A stretch of 52,370 bases of DNA from an uncultured Bulleidia sp. (GCA_934725105.1 CAKVBD010000015.1:1-52370); one strand, 5' to 3'. Shown: positions 8,332 through 17,643, numbered from the stretch's first letter. Notes: generated by a model not told the origin, from the sequence alone. Program-made: numbers and translations.

Positions 8332-8727
8332 TCATTTCCATTCTATTTGTTTTAATTGTGCAACAATCTTCTGATCTGCTTGCAGCCAATCTAGTGTATC
8401 GATGGTTTGTTTTGTAATCCACGTACCGGCTTCTGCTTCTTTCATAATCAGATGACCATCTACAATTGAACACCAGTAGCTAGACATCACTAAATGAAAG
8501 GATGAATATGTATGTTCAATCGTACATAGTTTTTCTTCGACACAGACTTCTGTATCAAACTCTTCCATGATTTCACGATGCAAAGCTTCTTGTTCACTTT
8601 CCCCGCTTTCAATCTTTCCACCCGGAAATTCCCATCCATCTTTCATTTCACCATAGCCACGTTGAGAAGCATAAATTCTATGATTCTTATCATAGATCAA
8701 AGCACATACAACATATATTATTTTCAT
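8332..8727 (-). CDS. NUDIX hydrolase (MutT-like)
   Basis: A 131-residue NUDIX protein, a Mg2+-dependent nucleoside diphosphate-X pyrophosphohydrolase. The NUDIX box runs from GGKIESGESEQEALHREI to MEEF, with all box residues in place (G, E, RE, EE). MutT-type relatives remove oxidised or non-canonical (d)NTPs; the true substrate is not evident. Its ATG lies two bases after the stop of the helicase gene, so the two are surely co-transcribed and may be translationally coupled. That pairing suggests a shared role in nucleic-acid quality control or defence rather than general housekeeping, which is inference. Confidence 0.88.
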   Translation of the reverse strand: MKIIYVVCALIYDKNHRIYASQRGYGEMKDGWEFPGGKIESGESEQEALHREIMEEFDTEVCVEEKLCTIEHTYSSFHLVMSSYWCSIVDGHLIMKEAEAGTWITKQTIDTLDWLQADQKIVAQLKQIEWK

Positions 8728-8729
8728 TA

Positions 8730-11489
8730 TCAGTTCATCCTTGTAAGACCAAAATCATACTGCAGATAATCTGGAAGTGTTTCTTCCATTTCAATATCAA
8801 ATAAATATGTTTGGTTCTTTTCCTGTTTTCTAGGATTGGTCAGTTTTCCCTTTCCAACATATGTAAATGGTAATACCATTCCATTTTCTGAAGTAACTTT
8901 TCTTACAAATACATATGCAAATTCACTATCTCTTAAGTTTTCAAATTCCTTTTGAGAAACATGATTCATACTTTCCCACTGGAATACAGATGGAGAAATA
9001 AACTTATCCATATAATTCTTTCTCTCTTCAACACTCGCATCTTTCTTTAAAGAAGCAAATATCACAACTGTCTTGTCATAGATATATGTACCCTTCTGAT
9101 TAGACTTTGGATCTTTCAATAGCTTTCTTTGTACCTGATCCATACGATAGTTATTGAATGTAATAAATGGTTCATTGACTTGATATTGTTCTGTTTCATA
9201 TTTTGTTAAGCCATAGGCAATCAAATCATTCACATGTTCTTTCAATTCAGGATTGAATACAACACACAATGAACAATAGCCATCTTCATCTTTATGCAAC
9301 GCATCTTCTTTAATCATGAATTTTATGACATGCTCAAAAACTTCACTGCTGCATGAAAGAATATCCTGAATCTGCTTTATATGCATTTTCTTTTCCATCA
9401 ATAGTGATACGACTTGATATTCATATGGACGGACAAGTGGCAATAGATGTGATAAATATTGTAAGAATGCAATCTGTTCTTCTGAAAAAACTGGAAGATT
9501 ATTTTCCTGCATCTCTTTCAGGAAAAGATAATAACAATTTGCTTTCTTGCCATCATATTTAATATTCATGAATTTCATAATATCGGGAGCGCAGTCATTA
9601 TTTAAATAATCCATGTGTGTTGGATAGAATTCACAGTTAATATATGTTTTAAAATTCATATAATCCTGTTTCAAATATTGTTTACTGTTAAAATTCTCAT
9701 TTTCAAGATACGTTATAATTTCATTTTGACTCTCATGATCCAATGAAATTCTGACACCATACTCATACAGATCCAGACAAGAGAAATTATCTTTGACCAT
9801 ATCCATCATCAATCGTTTTTCCAGCACAAGATTTTTTGATAAGCTGCCAAGCGCTAAAGCAATCTGGACACTTCTCTTATAGCTGTTTCCAATAAAGTCT
9901 AAAACCGTCACAAAGGATTTATCTGCGTACTTTCTTAAGCCTCTGCCTAACTGTTGAATAAATACAGTAGAAGAATCTGTTGGACGCAAGAAAAGCACCA
10001 TATTCACACCTGGAATATCCACACCTTCATTTAAAATATCTACAGAGCATAGGATTTCCAGTTCTTTATCATCACTTTGTAAATCATCATATGCACGCAT
10101 TCTTTCGCCAACACTGTTATTTCCCGTTAAATACGTTGCGTGATATCCCTGTTGTTGAAATGCTTCTGCCATCATTCTTGCATGTGTTTGATTTCTACAG
10201 AACACAAGAGCTTTTAACTTTCCATCTATTCTATGCTTTTCAATCTCATCACAAATAAACTTACAATGCGGTGTATCAACAATCTGTGCAAGCATTTGAT
10301 GTTCCTGTTTCTTTGATAGATCATAATCCACTAAAGTGTCTCGGATGCCATAATAATGAAATGGTACAACTAGATCATTGATAATCGCATCTCTTAGTCT
10401 TAACTCATATGGCACATTCTGATCAAACAATGAAAAGACATCCTGATTATCAAGTCTTTCTGGCGTCGCAGTCAAACCAAGCATAAATTCCGGTGCAAAG
10501 TATGAAATGATTTTTTTATAGCTTTCAGCTACGGCATGATGACATTCATCAATTACAATATAATCAAATGTATCTTTTGGAAACAGCGCAAGATTATTTG
10601 CCATCGTAATATTTGTCGCAAATACAAAATCAGCATTGATTTCTTTACTGTCTCCTGTATACATGCCATATGTTTTTTTATTTCCAAATACTTTTTGAAA
10701 TGTTTCTCTTGCTTTAGATAGAATCGAACTTTCATGTACGATATACAACAATCTATCAGGATCAAAATTCAAGGCATCAAAAGCAGAAAGAAATGTTTTA
10801 CCGCTGCCTGCACTACAAACAGTCATTGCACGATGCACACCCATCGCACGATATCGATTCAATTCTTTTAATGCATTTTTCTGCATGTAGTTTGGTTTGA
10901 TTTCACTTTGTATGACATCATAATCCATATCCCATCTCTCAATGGCATAATTTAATTTTCTAGCATATTTCTGAATACCATCATTCGTAAGAACATTTGT
11001 TTTATCCCAAAGATAACAAAATTCATGCATCACTTCCTGATACAGACAACCATGGATTGTATCTTTCATTAACAGATCCCATTCAATGTTTTTCAATAAC
11101 GCAAAACGCGTAATATTGGAAGATCCAACAATGATATCTACATCTTCACCATATGTAAAAACATATCCTTTAGAATGAAATCCTTTTGTTTCATAAGTTT
11201 CACTCATAAAACATGCATCATCCAAATGACATTCAAAATTATCGTAAGTATTTGCCAGATTTAAAAATAACTGTAAAGACTCAATATCTGTAAAGTTTTG
11301 ATATGTTGAAGTAATCAGTTTTCCTTGACAACCTCTTTGGATTGCAGATTCCAATTCCTTATACAATAAAACAAGTCCTGCTTTTTTAATAAAACTCACA
11401 GAAAAAACAAACGAATCACATCGTTTCAAATTATCTTTGATTTGATTCAAAAATGTTATTTCTGAAGTGTTTGTCAAAAAAGAATGCAT
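8730..11489 (-). CDS. PLD-like nuclease / superfamily 2 helicase / DUF3427 protein
   Basis: A 919-residue multidomain protein. Residues 1-150 are a phospholipase-D-like domain with one HxK half-site (His105, Lys107, then GSSN at 122-125). Residues 200-560 are a superfamily 2 helicase: Walker A GSGKT (228-232), DECHH (314-318), TATPERLD, and motif VI QQLGRGLRKY. The C-terminal third matches the DUF3427 region that usually follows this helicase. Such proteins presumably translocate on DNA or RNA and cut or process it; family members are often suspected of antiviral roles. It is the first gene of a two-gene unit with the NUDIX hydrolase. The DUF5688 gene upstream ends in its own terminator. Confidence 0.85.
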   Translation of the reverse strand: MHSFLTNTSEITFLNQIKDNLKRCDSFVFSVSFIKKAGLVLLYKELESAIQRGCQGKLITSTYQNFTDIESLQLFLNLANTYDNFECHLDDACFMSETYETKGFHSKGYVFTYGEDVDIIVGSSNITRFALLKNIEWDLLMKDTIHGCLYQEVMHEFCYLWDKTNVLTNDGIQKYARKLNYAIERWDMDYDVIQSEIKPNYMQKNALKELNRYRAMGVHRAMTVCSAGSGKTFLSAFDALNFDPDRLLYIVHESSILSKARETFQKVFGNKKTYGMYTGDSKEINADFVFATNITMANNLALFPKDTFDYIVIDECHHAVAESYKKIISYFAPEFMLGLTATPERLDNQDVFSLFDQNVPYELRLRDAIINDLVVPFHYYGIRDTLVDYDLSKKQEHQMLAQIVDTPHCKFICDEIEKHRIDGKLKALVFCRNQTHARMMAEAFQQQGYHATYLTGNNSVGERMRAYDDLQSDDKELEILCSVDILNEGVDIPGVNMVLFLRPTDSSTVFIQQLGRGLRKYADKSFVTVLDFIGNSYKRSVQIALALGSLSKNLVLEKRLMMDMVKDNFSCLDLYEYGVRISLDHESQNEIITYLENENFNSKQYLKQDYMNFKTYINCEFYPTHMDYLNNDCAPDIMKFMNIKYDGKKANCYYLFLKEMQENNLPVFSEEQIAFLQYLSHLLPLVRPYEYQVVSLLMEKKMHIKQIQDILSCSSEVFEHVIKFMIKEDALHKDEDGYCSLCVVFNPELKEHVNDLIAYGLTKYETEQYQVNEPFITFNNYRMDQVQRKLLKDPKSNQKGTYIYDKTVVIFASLKKDASVEERKNYMDKFISPSVFQWESMNHVSQKEFENLRDSEFAYVFVRKVTSENGMVLPFTYVGKGKLTNPRKQEKNQTYLFDIEMEETLPDYLQYDFGLTRMN

Positions 11490-11528
11490 AGACTTATTTT
11501 ACCAGCATTCTTTCACGATTACGAGATC

Positions 11529-11560
11529 AAAAAAAGCAGGAACATTCATCATTTCCTGCT
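11529..11560 (-). terminator. Intrinsic terminator of the DUF5688 gene
   Basis: An eight-base stem (AGCAGGAA with TTCCTGCT, 11535-11542 and 11553-11560) is followed on the minus strand by a run of seven T. It separates the DUF5688 gene from the helicase gene. Confidence 0.8.
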
Positions 11561-11568
11561 CACTTGAT

Positions 11569-12525
11569 TCACCACTCTTCTTCGTCTACTTCATTTTCAC
11601 ATTTCATTTTTTCTCTTTCATATGTTTTTGGATCATATGGAATCTCTTTTCTTCTACAGTATTCTTCACTTGTTTCTAAATGATTCACTTCTGGATCATA
11701 TACATAGGCATGTGTCGATAAAACAGACGTTTCATTATCACAATATTTCGTATTGCATCTCGCAATTGTTTTATCAATTTCTTCATAGTCTTTTCTAGAA
11801 GTTAAAGAATATGCCATCAATTCATGAATCGAAGCTGGAATCAAAATAAACCCTTCTGGAAAGATTTCTAACAATCCAGGTATTGTTTCTGGATAGAACA
11901 ATACCGCAGCACCATTTAAGAATTGATCATTTGTTATCATCACAACTTTTGGATGATTCTCTTCCGAATGAAAATAATCATCACGAATTCTTGCGGGATA
12001 ATTCTTTTGACAGCTATTCATAGCATCCTTTTCAAACTGTTCTAAAGAAACACCAAACTTCTTTACCATTTCTTTTGTGACAACAGCACTATTCAACTGT
12101 CCACCATGATTTGATATTTCAATCTGATACGTCATAACAAGATCGCACATTCTTTGATGTGGATACTTTTCTAATGTACGATCATCATTGTTATGATTTC
12201 TCACACGCATAAACAATTTATCTTTCACTTTTGCATAGTCTGTCAACCAGTCTGGCAATTGCATATGCGTATTTTCAACAATCACATCTTTGATCATTTC
12301 AACAATTGAAGCAATTGTTTCTCCCTGCTGATATTTCCTGTAGCAGTCACTCAAATTCACACGCACCATTGCGGGAACATGTTCCAGCTTCACACCAATA
12401 CTTTCATATACCTCTCCCACTTTTTCCACGTGATCAATGCGAATCGTTCCCTTCCTGAATTCAGCAGGCAATACATACTTCAATCTTTCCTTCACAGTTT
12501 CTTTAAACAATTCATAACTTTTCAT
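11569..12525 (-). CDS. DUF5688 family protein
   Basis: A 318-residue soluble protein without signal peptide or membrane segment. It resembles the DUF5688 proteins common in gut Firmicutes. Shared features are an early IRIDHVEKV region, VRNHNNDD, a central CDLVMTYQIEI, VVMITNDQFLNGAAVLFYPE, and a C-terminal DPEVNHLETSEEYCRRKEIPYD. The last region is rich in acidic residues. The function is unknown; the family is often found near mobile or defence genes, and here it precedes a PLD-helicase. The start has AGGAGG seven bases upstream. It is transcribed alone, since a terminator follows. Confidence 0.6.
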   Translation of the reverse strand: MKSYELFKETVKERLKYVLPAEFRKGTIRIDHVEKVGEVYESIGVKLEHVPAMVRVNLSDCYRKYQQGETIASIVEMIKDVIVENTHMQLPDWLTDYAKVKDKLFMRVRNHNNDDRTLEKYPHQRMCDLVMTYQIEISNHGGQLNSAVVTKEMVKKFGVSLEQFEKDAMNSCQKNYPARIRDDYFHSEENHPKVVMITNDQFLNGAAVLFYPETIPGLLEIFPEGFILIPASIHELMAYSLTSRKDYEEIDKTIARCNTKYCDNETSVLSTHAYVYDPEVNHLETSEEYCRRKEIPYDPKTYEREKMKCENEVDEEEW

Positions 12526-12650
12526 ATCTACCTCCTAGAGTCATGTCTCTCTAAAAGTAATATTCACAACTTTTTTCATAATTCCCTAAAAAAAGTTAAG
12601 ATTTCAATAAAAAGATATGCATTAGAATAAAAATACAGGAGGAACAATCT

Positions 12651-13724
12651 ATGCATACATATCTATGGATCATTCAACAGGCAATTCTTTTCTTTCCACT
12701 TCTAGCATTTCTCATCACAATTCCATACATGTTATATAACTATCACAAGTATGGAAGTATCATCGCTATTAGAACATTATTTGTATATTCATTTGTATTG
12801 TATTTATTATGTGCATTCTTTCTTGTCATTCTTCCTTTGCCAGAGAAAAGCAAAGTCGCAATGATGACTTCCAGTAGAGCACAACTCATTCCATTCACAT
12901 TTATCAAAGATATCATCAAAGAAGCAAAACATCTCCATGGTATTTCTATCATTCTTCATAATAAAGCCATCTATCAGTTTCTGTTCAATATACTAATGCT
13001 TGTACCATTTGGTATGTTTCTACACTACTATTTTGAGTGCAGTCTAAAAAGAACAATTCTCTTTTCATTTCTATTATCACTGTTTTTTGAAATTACACAG
13101 CTCACTGGAGTCTTCTTTATTTATCCAAGAGGCTATCGATTATTTGATGTAGATGATCTATTGGCAAATACACTTGGTGGTTTCCTTGGCTATGCTTGTG
13201 TCATTCCTTTGAAAAATGTATTACCTTCAAAAGAAACAATGGATCAAATGAGTTTTACAAAAGGAAAGAAAGTAACGCTTTCCAAATGGATGACTTCTGT
13301 TATTTTAGATGCGTTCTGTTGTATTTTCATTACAGGTTTCACTGGCATTGTTTTATCAATTATTCATATCAATATACATGTCACCTTGATCTATTTTGTT
13401 GAATATGCGCTATGGAATTGTATTCGAAATGGAGAAACATTTGGCAAGAAATTTACACATATACAGATTGTAGATGTATCTAATAAAGATGCACAGTGGT
13501 ATCAATTCTTGCTTCGCTATGGTGTATTGTATCTATATTTCTATATTCCAGATGTATTGCGTCTTCTTTTTCAAGATGCACTTCTTTTACAGATTGCATG
13601 TATACTTCTTCTATTTATATGGTTTGTTGTATCCTTGTTTCGCATTTCAATGCAGAAACCATTATTGTACGAACGAATTTCCCATACAAAAATCATCAGC
13701 ACAATTCAAAAAAATGACAGGTGA
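12651..13724 (+). CDS. VanZ-RDD family membrane protein
   Basis: A 357-residue integral membrane protein. The first 190 residues are a VanZ-like domain: membrane segments, then FNILMLVPFGMFLHY and FFEITQLTGVF with the RLFDVDDLLANTLGGFLGY motif typical of the family (founder linked to teicoplanin resistance). The C-terminal half is an RDD domain with LDAFCCIF and the GETFGKKFTHIQIVD motif. The combination is seen in many Firmicutes, with cell-envelope or transport roles proposed but unproven. AGGAGGA stands eight bases before the ATG. The last 95 bases of the gene are repeated about 600 bases downstream (see 14225-14327), so its present 3' end may not be the original one. Confidence 0.85.
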   Translation: MHTYLWIIQQAILFFPLLAFLITIPYMLYNYHKYGSIIAIRTLFVYSFVLYLLCAFFLVILPLPEKSKVAMMTSSRAQLIPFTFIKDIIKEAKHLHGISIILHNKAIYQFLFNILMLVPFGMFLHYYFECSLKRTILFSFLLSLFFEITQLTGVFFIYPRGYRLFDVDDLLANTLGGFLGYACVIPLKNVLPSKETMDQMSFTKGKKVTLSKWMTSVILDAFCCIFITGFTGIVLSIIHINIHVTLIYFVEYALWNCIRNGETFGKKFTHIQIVDVSNKDAQWYQFLLRYGVLYLYFYIPDVLRLLFQDALLLQIACILLLFIWFVVSLFRISMQKPLLYERISHTKIISTIQKNDR

Positions 13725-13731
13725 AAAATCC
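13630..13731 (+). repeat. Direct repeat, copy 1 (3' end of the VanZ-RDD gene)
   Basis: This 102-base segment covers the last codons and stop of the VanZ-RDD gene. It recurs at 14225-14327 with about five substitutions and one inserted base. Homology begins at TATCCTTG and ends at AAAAATCC, with sharp edges on both sides. Confidence 0.85.
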
Positions 13732-13786
13732 AATGTCATTAAGTTAAGCATTGATGATCATTGCTAATCTCTACAGAAAACTCTAA

Positions 13787-13831
13787 AACCAGGAATGGAA
13801 CAGTCTTTCAATCAGATTGTTATTCCTGGTT
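13787..13831 (+). other. Hairpin in the segment between the direct repeats
   Basis: Ten-base perfect arms, AACCAGGAAT and ATTCCTGGTT, enclose a 25-base loop. Two bases of spacer and a short TTCTTTT follow on the plus strand. It could terminate the VanZ-RDD transcript, whose older terminator is displaced to 14308-14335. The rest of 13725-13952 shows no other structure or gene. Confidence 0.45.
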
Positions 13832-13952
13832 GATTCTTTTGAAGATTATTTGAACAGTTTCAGGCATGCCAAAAATATCTCTCACCAATAAATAAAGAGT
13901 GTTACAATTCCAATAGAACAATAAGTTATATGACATTTTTTAAAGGAAATGA

Positions 13953-14201
13953 ATGCATATGAAACATGAAAATGATTTCATTGATTTATTTGTAAAATGC
14001 AAAGATGTAGAAACGAAAAAAAAGGTATTAGAAGCTATAAAAAAATATGCAAAATGGGAAAATACTACTTCTATCGCACTGAGAGGCTGGAGTTCTTTGA
14101 ATAGAGAGCAGCTTGAGAATGTACTTTATAATGAAAATAACTTTTCAAAAAATGAAGTGCAAGTCATTAATGCAAATCTGGAATTGTTTAGAATAGGTTA
14201 A
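13953..14201 (+). CDS. Small hypothetical protein between direct repeats
   Basis: An 82-residue, mostly helical, charged protein that I do not recognise. It has no signal peptide, membrane segment or metal motif; the middle reads KYAKWENTTSIALRGWSSLN. AAAGGA precedes the start by about ten bases, and codon use looks natural, so it is probably real. It lies alone on a segment of about 490 bases flanked by two copies of the end of the VanZ-RDD gene, which suggests it arrived with a small insertion. Met3 is an equally possible start. Confidence 0.5.
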   Translation: MHMKHENDFIDLFVKCKDVETKKKVLEAIKKYAKWENTTSIALRGWSSLNREQLENVLYNENNFSKNEVQVINANLELFRIG

Positions 14202-14224
14202 TGATTAAAATTTGAAAATATGTA

Positions 14225-14327
14225 TATCCTTGTTTCGCATTTCAATGCAGAAACCATTATTGTATGACCGAATTTCTCATACAAAAAATCATCATCACAA
14301 TTCAAAAAAATGACAGGTGAAAAATCC
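14225..14327 (+). pseudogene. Direct repeat, copy 2: orphan 3' end of a VanZ-RDD gene
   Basis: A second copy of the gene end at 13630-13731, without the rest of the gene. An extra A in the A-run near 14283-14288 shifts the frame, so it no longer codes. Copy 2 runs straight into the better formed terminator hairpin (14308-14335), whereas in copy 1 that hairpin is altered. Copy 2 therefore looks like the original gene end. Upstream homology stops abruptly at about 14224. Confidence 0.75.
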
Positions 14328-14335
14328 TGTCATTT
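14308..14335 (-). terminator. Intrinsic terminator of the threonine aldolase gene
   Basis: A perfect ten-base stem (AAATGACAGG with CCTGTCATTT) and eight-base loop. On the minus strand it is followed by seven T. It ends the aldolase transcript and may once have ended the VanZ-RDD transcript from the other side. Confidence 0.8.
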
Positions 14336-14356
14336 GCTTAATTTCCTGGAAAATAA

Positions 14357-15397
14357 TTATTTACATTCCTGCATCCATGCAATTAATTCATCAGCTTCTT
14401 CCTCTGTTGTTGCCCAGGAAGTTGCTAATCGAATGAGTGTATGCGTTGCATCTGTTTTTGCCCAGAAGCTTGTAGAAACCTTTTCCTGAAATTTCTTTAA
14501 TACTATATCTTCAAAATTAATAAAGAGCTGATTTGTATATGTAGGCATATATACTTCATAGCCATGTTCCGCAAATGCATCTGTAATCTTCTTAGACAGC
14601 TCCACTGCTTTTTTGCCGGCTTTTAAATACAGATCATTTGTAAACATTTCATCAAACTGAATTCCACTCATTCTACCCTTGGCAAGTAAAGCACCGCCTT
14701 GTTTAATTGTCGTAAAGAAACAAGGAATCAGATTCTGATCAGGAATGACTACTGCTTCACCAAATAGTGTTCCACACTTTGTACCGCCAATATAGAAAGC
14801 ATCTGTATATTTCGCAAGATCCTTCAAAGATACATCATTATCACTAGATCCTAATGCATATGCCAGTCTAGCACCATCCACATACAGATATAAATGATAT
14901 GTATCACATACCTTTCGCAATGCTTCCAATTCTTTTTTGGAATACAATGTACCAAATTCAGTAGGTTGAGAAATATAGATCATACCAGGCTGAACCATAT
15001 GTGGATATGTCTCATCACCAAAGAACGATTCCATGTAAGATGCAACACTGGAAGCTTCCAGCTTGCCAAGCTTGCCAGGAATCGTAATTACCTTATGTCC
15101 TGTTGTTTCAATTGCACCAGCTTCATGTACCGCAACATGACCACTTTCACAAGCAATGACACCCTGATAGTTACGAAGCAATGCTTTAATGACTGTCTGG
15201 TTTGCCTGTGTTCCACCAACAAGAAACTCAACTTCTCCATTTTCACAGCCACATGCTTCTTTAATTTTTTTCTTTGCTGAAAGGGAATACTGATCTTGTC
15301 CATATCCAACAGTACCTTCCATATTTGTTGCTACGAAACGATCCATAATGGATGGCAAACATCCCTGCATATAATCACACGCAAAATTCAAGCTCAT
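14357..15397 (-). CDS. Low-specificity threonine aldolase family protein
   Basis: A 346-residue PLP enzyme of the beta-eliminating lyase/threonine aldolase family, which splits threonine or allo-threonine into glycine and acetaldehyde. The cofactor lysine is in FYIGGTKCGTLFGEA. The substrate loop LVGGTQANQTVI, the glycine-rich RMSGIQFDEMF region and YVDGARLAYALG (Asp binding the pyridine nitrogen, Arg nearby) are all typical, and the length is normal. It is preceded by its own short leader, while a terminator (15449-15470) ends the upstream aminotransferase, so it is likely transcribed alone. It would supply glycine or degrade threonine. Confidence 0.88.
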   Translation of the reverse strand: MSLNFACDYMQGCLPSIMDRFVATNMEGTVGYGQDQYSLSAKKKIKEACGCENGEVEFLVGGTQANQTVIKALLRNYQGVIACESGHVAVHEAGAIETTGHKVITIPGKLGKLEASSVASYMESFFGDETYPHMVQPGMIYISQPTEFGTLYSKKELEALRKVCDTYHLYLYVDGARLAYALGSSDNDVSLKDLAKYTDAFYIGGTKCGTLFGEAVVIPDQNLIPCFFTTIKQGGALLAKGRMSGIQFDEMFTNDLYLKAGKKAVELSKKITDAFAEHGYEVYMPTYTNQLFINFEDIVLKKFQEKVSTSFWAKTDATHTLIRLATSWATTEEEADELIAWMQECK

Positions 15398-15448
15398 AAA
15401 TAACTCCTTTTCTAATAATAAAGAATATTATCTTACAAATTCATCAAA

Positions 15449-15470
15449 AAGGAAGCTCATTTGCTTCCTT
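15449..15470 (-). terminator. Intrinsic terminator of the aminotransferase gene
   Basis: The stem AAGGAAGC/GCTTCCTT with a six-base loop overlaps the final codons and stop of the aminotransferase gene. On the minus strand it is followed by TTTTT. Confidence 0.8.
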
Positions 15471-16536
15471 CTAAGATTTCCTTCATACATTGAATGAAGT
15501 ATTCATTATTTTCCTGCGTGGATACAGAAACACGATCCATCATTGGTGTAGAAATATGAATTCCCTTTTCAATTAATTGATCACGTACTTCATCATAATC
15601 CATATGTGGTTCAAAGAGAATGAAGTTTGTCTGTGTTGGATAAACTTCACAGCCAAGTTTTCTCAGTTCTTCTTCAATGTATCTCGCACCAGCTACGACC
15701 TTTTCTTTCTGAGCAGAATAATAATCCTGTTCTTTTAAAGCCTGTACAGCTGCAGCCTGTGCACCACGCGCTACACTGCTTCCAGGAACAACATTGATGC
15801 CATCAATCAATCCCTTCTGTGCAATTAAATATCCAACACGAACACCAGCCATTGCATAGTACTTAGAGAAAGTACGCATTACAAGAATTGGATGCTCTGG
15901 ATACTTCTTGATCAATGGAAGCATTGTCTTGCAATCCGGTGCAGTTGCAAGTTCAATATACGCTTCATCAATCAATACAACAACATTCTTATCCAGTTTC
16001 TGAACAAACGATTCAATCGCATCATAGCTCAGATACTGACCAGTTGGGTTATTCGGATTTGTGATAACGACCATCTTTGTCTTATCATTCACCTTTTCTA
16101 AAATACCATCCAGATCATATCCCTTGTCTTCTGTTAGAGGAACTGTAATTGTTTTCGCTCTAGCCATTTCAATCATGTCATTAAATGCCGCAAATGTTGG
16201 ACAAAGAATGACTTCATCATCAACATTCAAGAATGCCTGACCAACAATAGAAATGAGTGCACTGCTGCCTGCACCAACAGCGATGTTATCTTCTTCCACA
16301 TCATACATCTCAGCCAATGCTTTCTTTAATCCAGATCCAGCAAAGTTTGGATAGAAATATGCTTTCTTTTCAGCTTCCTTCATAGCTTCCAGTACACTTT
16401 CAGGCATACCATATGGATTTTCGTTATATCCCATACGTCGAATTGTTTCAAAATCAATGTTTCCTGCAAGTCTGCTTGCACGTTTTGTTGCTGGTTTTTC
16501 TAATACATTTAAACTAAATAATTTTTCTCTTTCCAT
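15457..16536 (-). CDS. HisC-like class I/II aminotransferase
   Basis: A 359-residue fold-type I PLP aminotransferase closest in layout to histidinol-phosphate aminotransferases: NENPYGMPESVLEAM near the start, VGAGSSALI, ITNPNNPTGQYLS, LIDEAYIELA, and the cofactor lysine in RTFSKYYAMAGVRVGY. No other his genes are nearby, so histidine synthesis is not implied; it may act on another amino or oxo acid. AGGGAG precedes the ATG at 16536, which lies 11 bases after the stop of the 2-hydroxyacid dehydrogenase gene. An earlier in-frame start at 16644 would lie inside that gene and adds no family sequence. The pair could interconvert a 2-oxo acid, its hydroxy acid and its amino acid. Confidence 0.85.
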   Translation of the reverse strand: MEREKLFSLNVLEKPATKRASRLAGNIDFETIRRMGYNENPYGMPESVLEAMKEAEKKAYFYPNFAGSGLKKALAEMYDVEEDNIAVGAGSSALISIVGQAFLNVDDEVILCPTFAAFNDMIEMARAKTITVPLTEDKGYDLDGILEKVNDKTKMVVITNPNNPTGQYLSYDAIESFVQKLDKNVVVLIDEAYIELATAPDCKTMLPLIKKYPEHPILVMRTFSKYYAMAGVRVGYLIAQKGLIDGINVVPGSSVARGAQAAAVQALKEQDYYSAQKEKVVAGARYIEEELRKLGCEVYPTQTNFILFEPHMDYDEVRDQLIEKGIHISTPMMDRVSVSTQENNEYFIQCMKEILEGSK

Positions 16537-16547
16537 AATAGTTCTCC

Positions 16548-17531
16548 CTAACGAATTACACTTGTCGGATGTCCCTGCATCCAATTCACTAAATTGTCTA
16601 CTGCGATATCGATTGCACGAAATCTTGCTTCTTTTGGCAGCCACGCAATGTGTCTTGTAATCAAAGCGTTATTGCAATAGAAGATCTTTGATTTACTGCT
16701 TCTAGGCTCTCCACTAACAACATCTAATCCTGCCGCATAGATTTTTCTCTTCATTAATGCATCATATAAAGCTTCTTCATCAATAATGTCTCCTCTAGCA
16801 GTATTGATGACAATCACACTATCTTTCATCTTCTCAATTGCTTCTTTGTTGATCATATGGAATGTCTCTTCTGTTAAAGGACAATGAATTGAAATCACAT
16901 CACTTCTTTCAAGCAGTTCATCCAAAGAAACCTGTTCAATAAAATCATATTTCTCTCCAACTTTTTTATGTCTAGAATAAGAAAGCACATGAGTATCAAA
17001 TCCATTTGCCATCTTTGCAAAAGCATATCCAATACCACCTAGTCCAATCACACCAACGGTTTTCTCGTACAGTTCCATCTGTGTCGTACATGTACCTTCT
17101 GAAGCAATACCGAGTTCTAATTCTTTGTGATACAGATCATTTTCTTTCTGGATATGATGCATTGTTTCTAATAACAATGCCATTGCATATTCCGCTATTG
17201 TATGGTTTCCATATACTGTATTTGTATATGTTACGCCACATTCATCAATTGTTTTCGGATCGATTTTTCCATAGCCATGTGCCGTTGTCGCAATATATTT
17301 CAACTTCGGATGTCGTATAAAAAAATCAGTATCGAACATATCATCTTTGATCCATGCACCAATAAGTGCATCTGCATCTTCTATCTTGTCTTCAAAACAT
17401 TCTGGATCAAATGCTCCAACGATCCGACAGTCAATTCCATTTTGCCTCAATAATGTTTTCCAACGCTTTACAAGTTCATCTCTTTTCACCTCATTGGAAA
17501 CAGGTTTTCCCTGAAATACAACAACTTTCAT
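16548..17531 (-). CDS. D-isomer-specific 2-hydroxyacid dehydrogenase
   Basis: A 327-residue NAD-dependent dehydrogenase that reduces 2-oxo acids to D-2-hydroxy acids. The dinucleotide loop is GVIGLGGIGYAFA, the substrate arginine is in INTARGDIIDEEAL, a glutamate follows in DVVSGEPR, and the catalytic His is in ITRHIAWLPKEAR. Sequence around the last motif resembles the hydroxypyruvate/glycerate branch rather than D-lactate dehydrogenase, but the substrate is uncertain. The start at 17531 has GAGGG eight bases upstream; the ATG two codons earlier is too close to it. It forms an operon with the following aminotransferase. Confidence 0.87.
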   Translation of the reverse strand: MKVVVFQGKPVSNEVKRDELVKRWKTLLRQNGIDCRIVGAFDPECFEDKIEDADALIGAWIKDDMFDTDFFIRHPKLKYIATTAHGYGKIDPKTIDECGVTYTNTVYGNHTIAEYAMALLLETMHHIQKENDLYHKELELGIASEGTCTTQMELYEKTVGVIGLGGIGYAFAKMANGFDTHVLSYSRHKKVGEKYDFIEQVSLDELLERSDVISIHCPLTEETFHMINKEAIEKMKDSVIVINTARGDIIDEEALYDALMKRKIYAAGLDVVSGEPRSSKSKIFYCNNALITRHIAWLPKEARFRAIDIAVDNLVNWMQGHPTSVIR

Positions 17532-17643
17532 AAACATTTCCCTCTGCTTAGTAAGCATTGTATTCCTGTAAAATTATCAATACAAATATATTGTTTTTAT
17601 ATTATCCATAAGTATTTGCTTATATATATAAAAACTAAGAAAA

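Noticed and set aside
15457..16644. A histidine biosynthesis locus, suggested by the HisC-like gene
   Set aside because: No other histidine gene is nearby; the neighbours are a hydroxyacid dehydrogenase and an aldolase.
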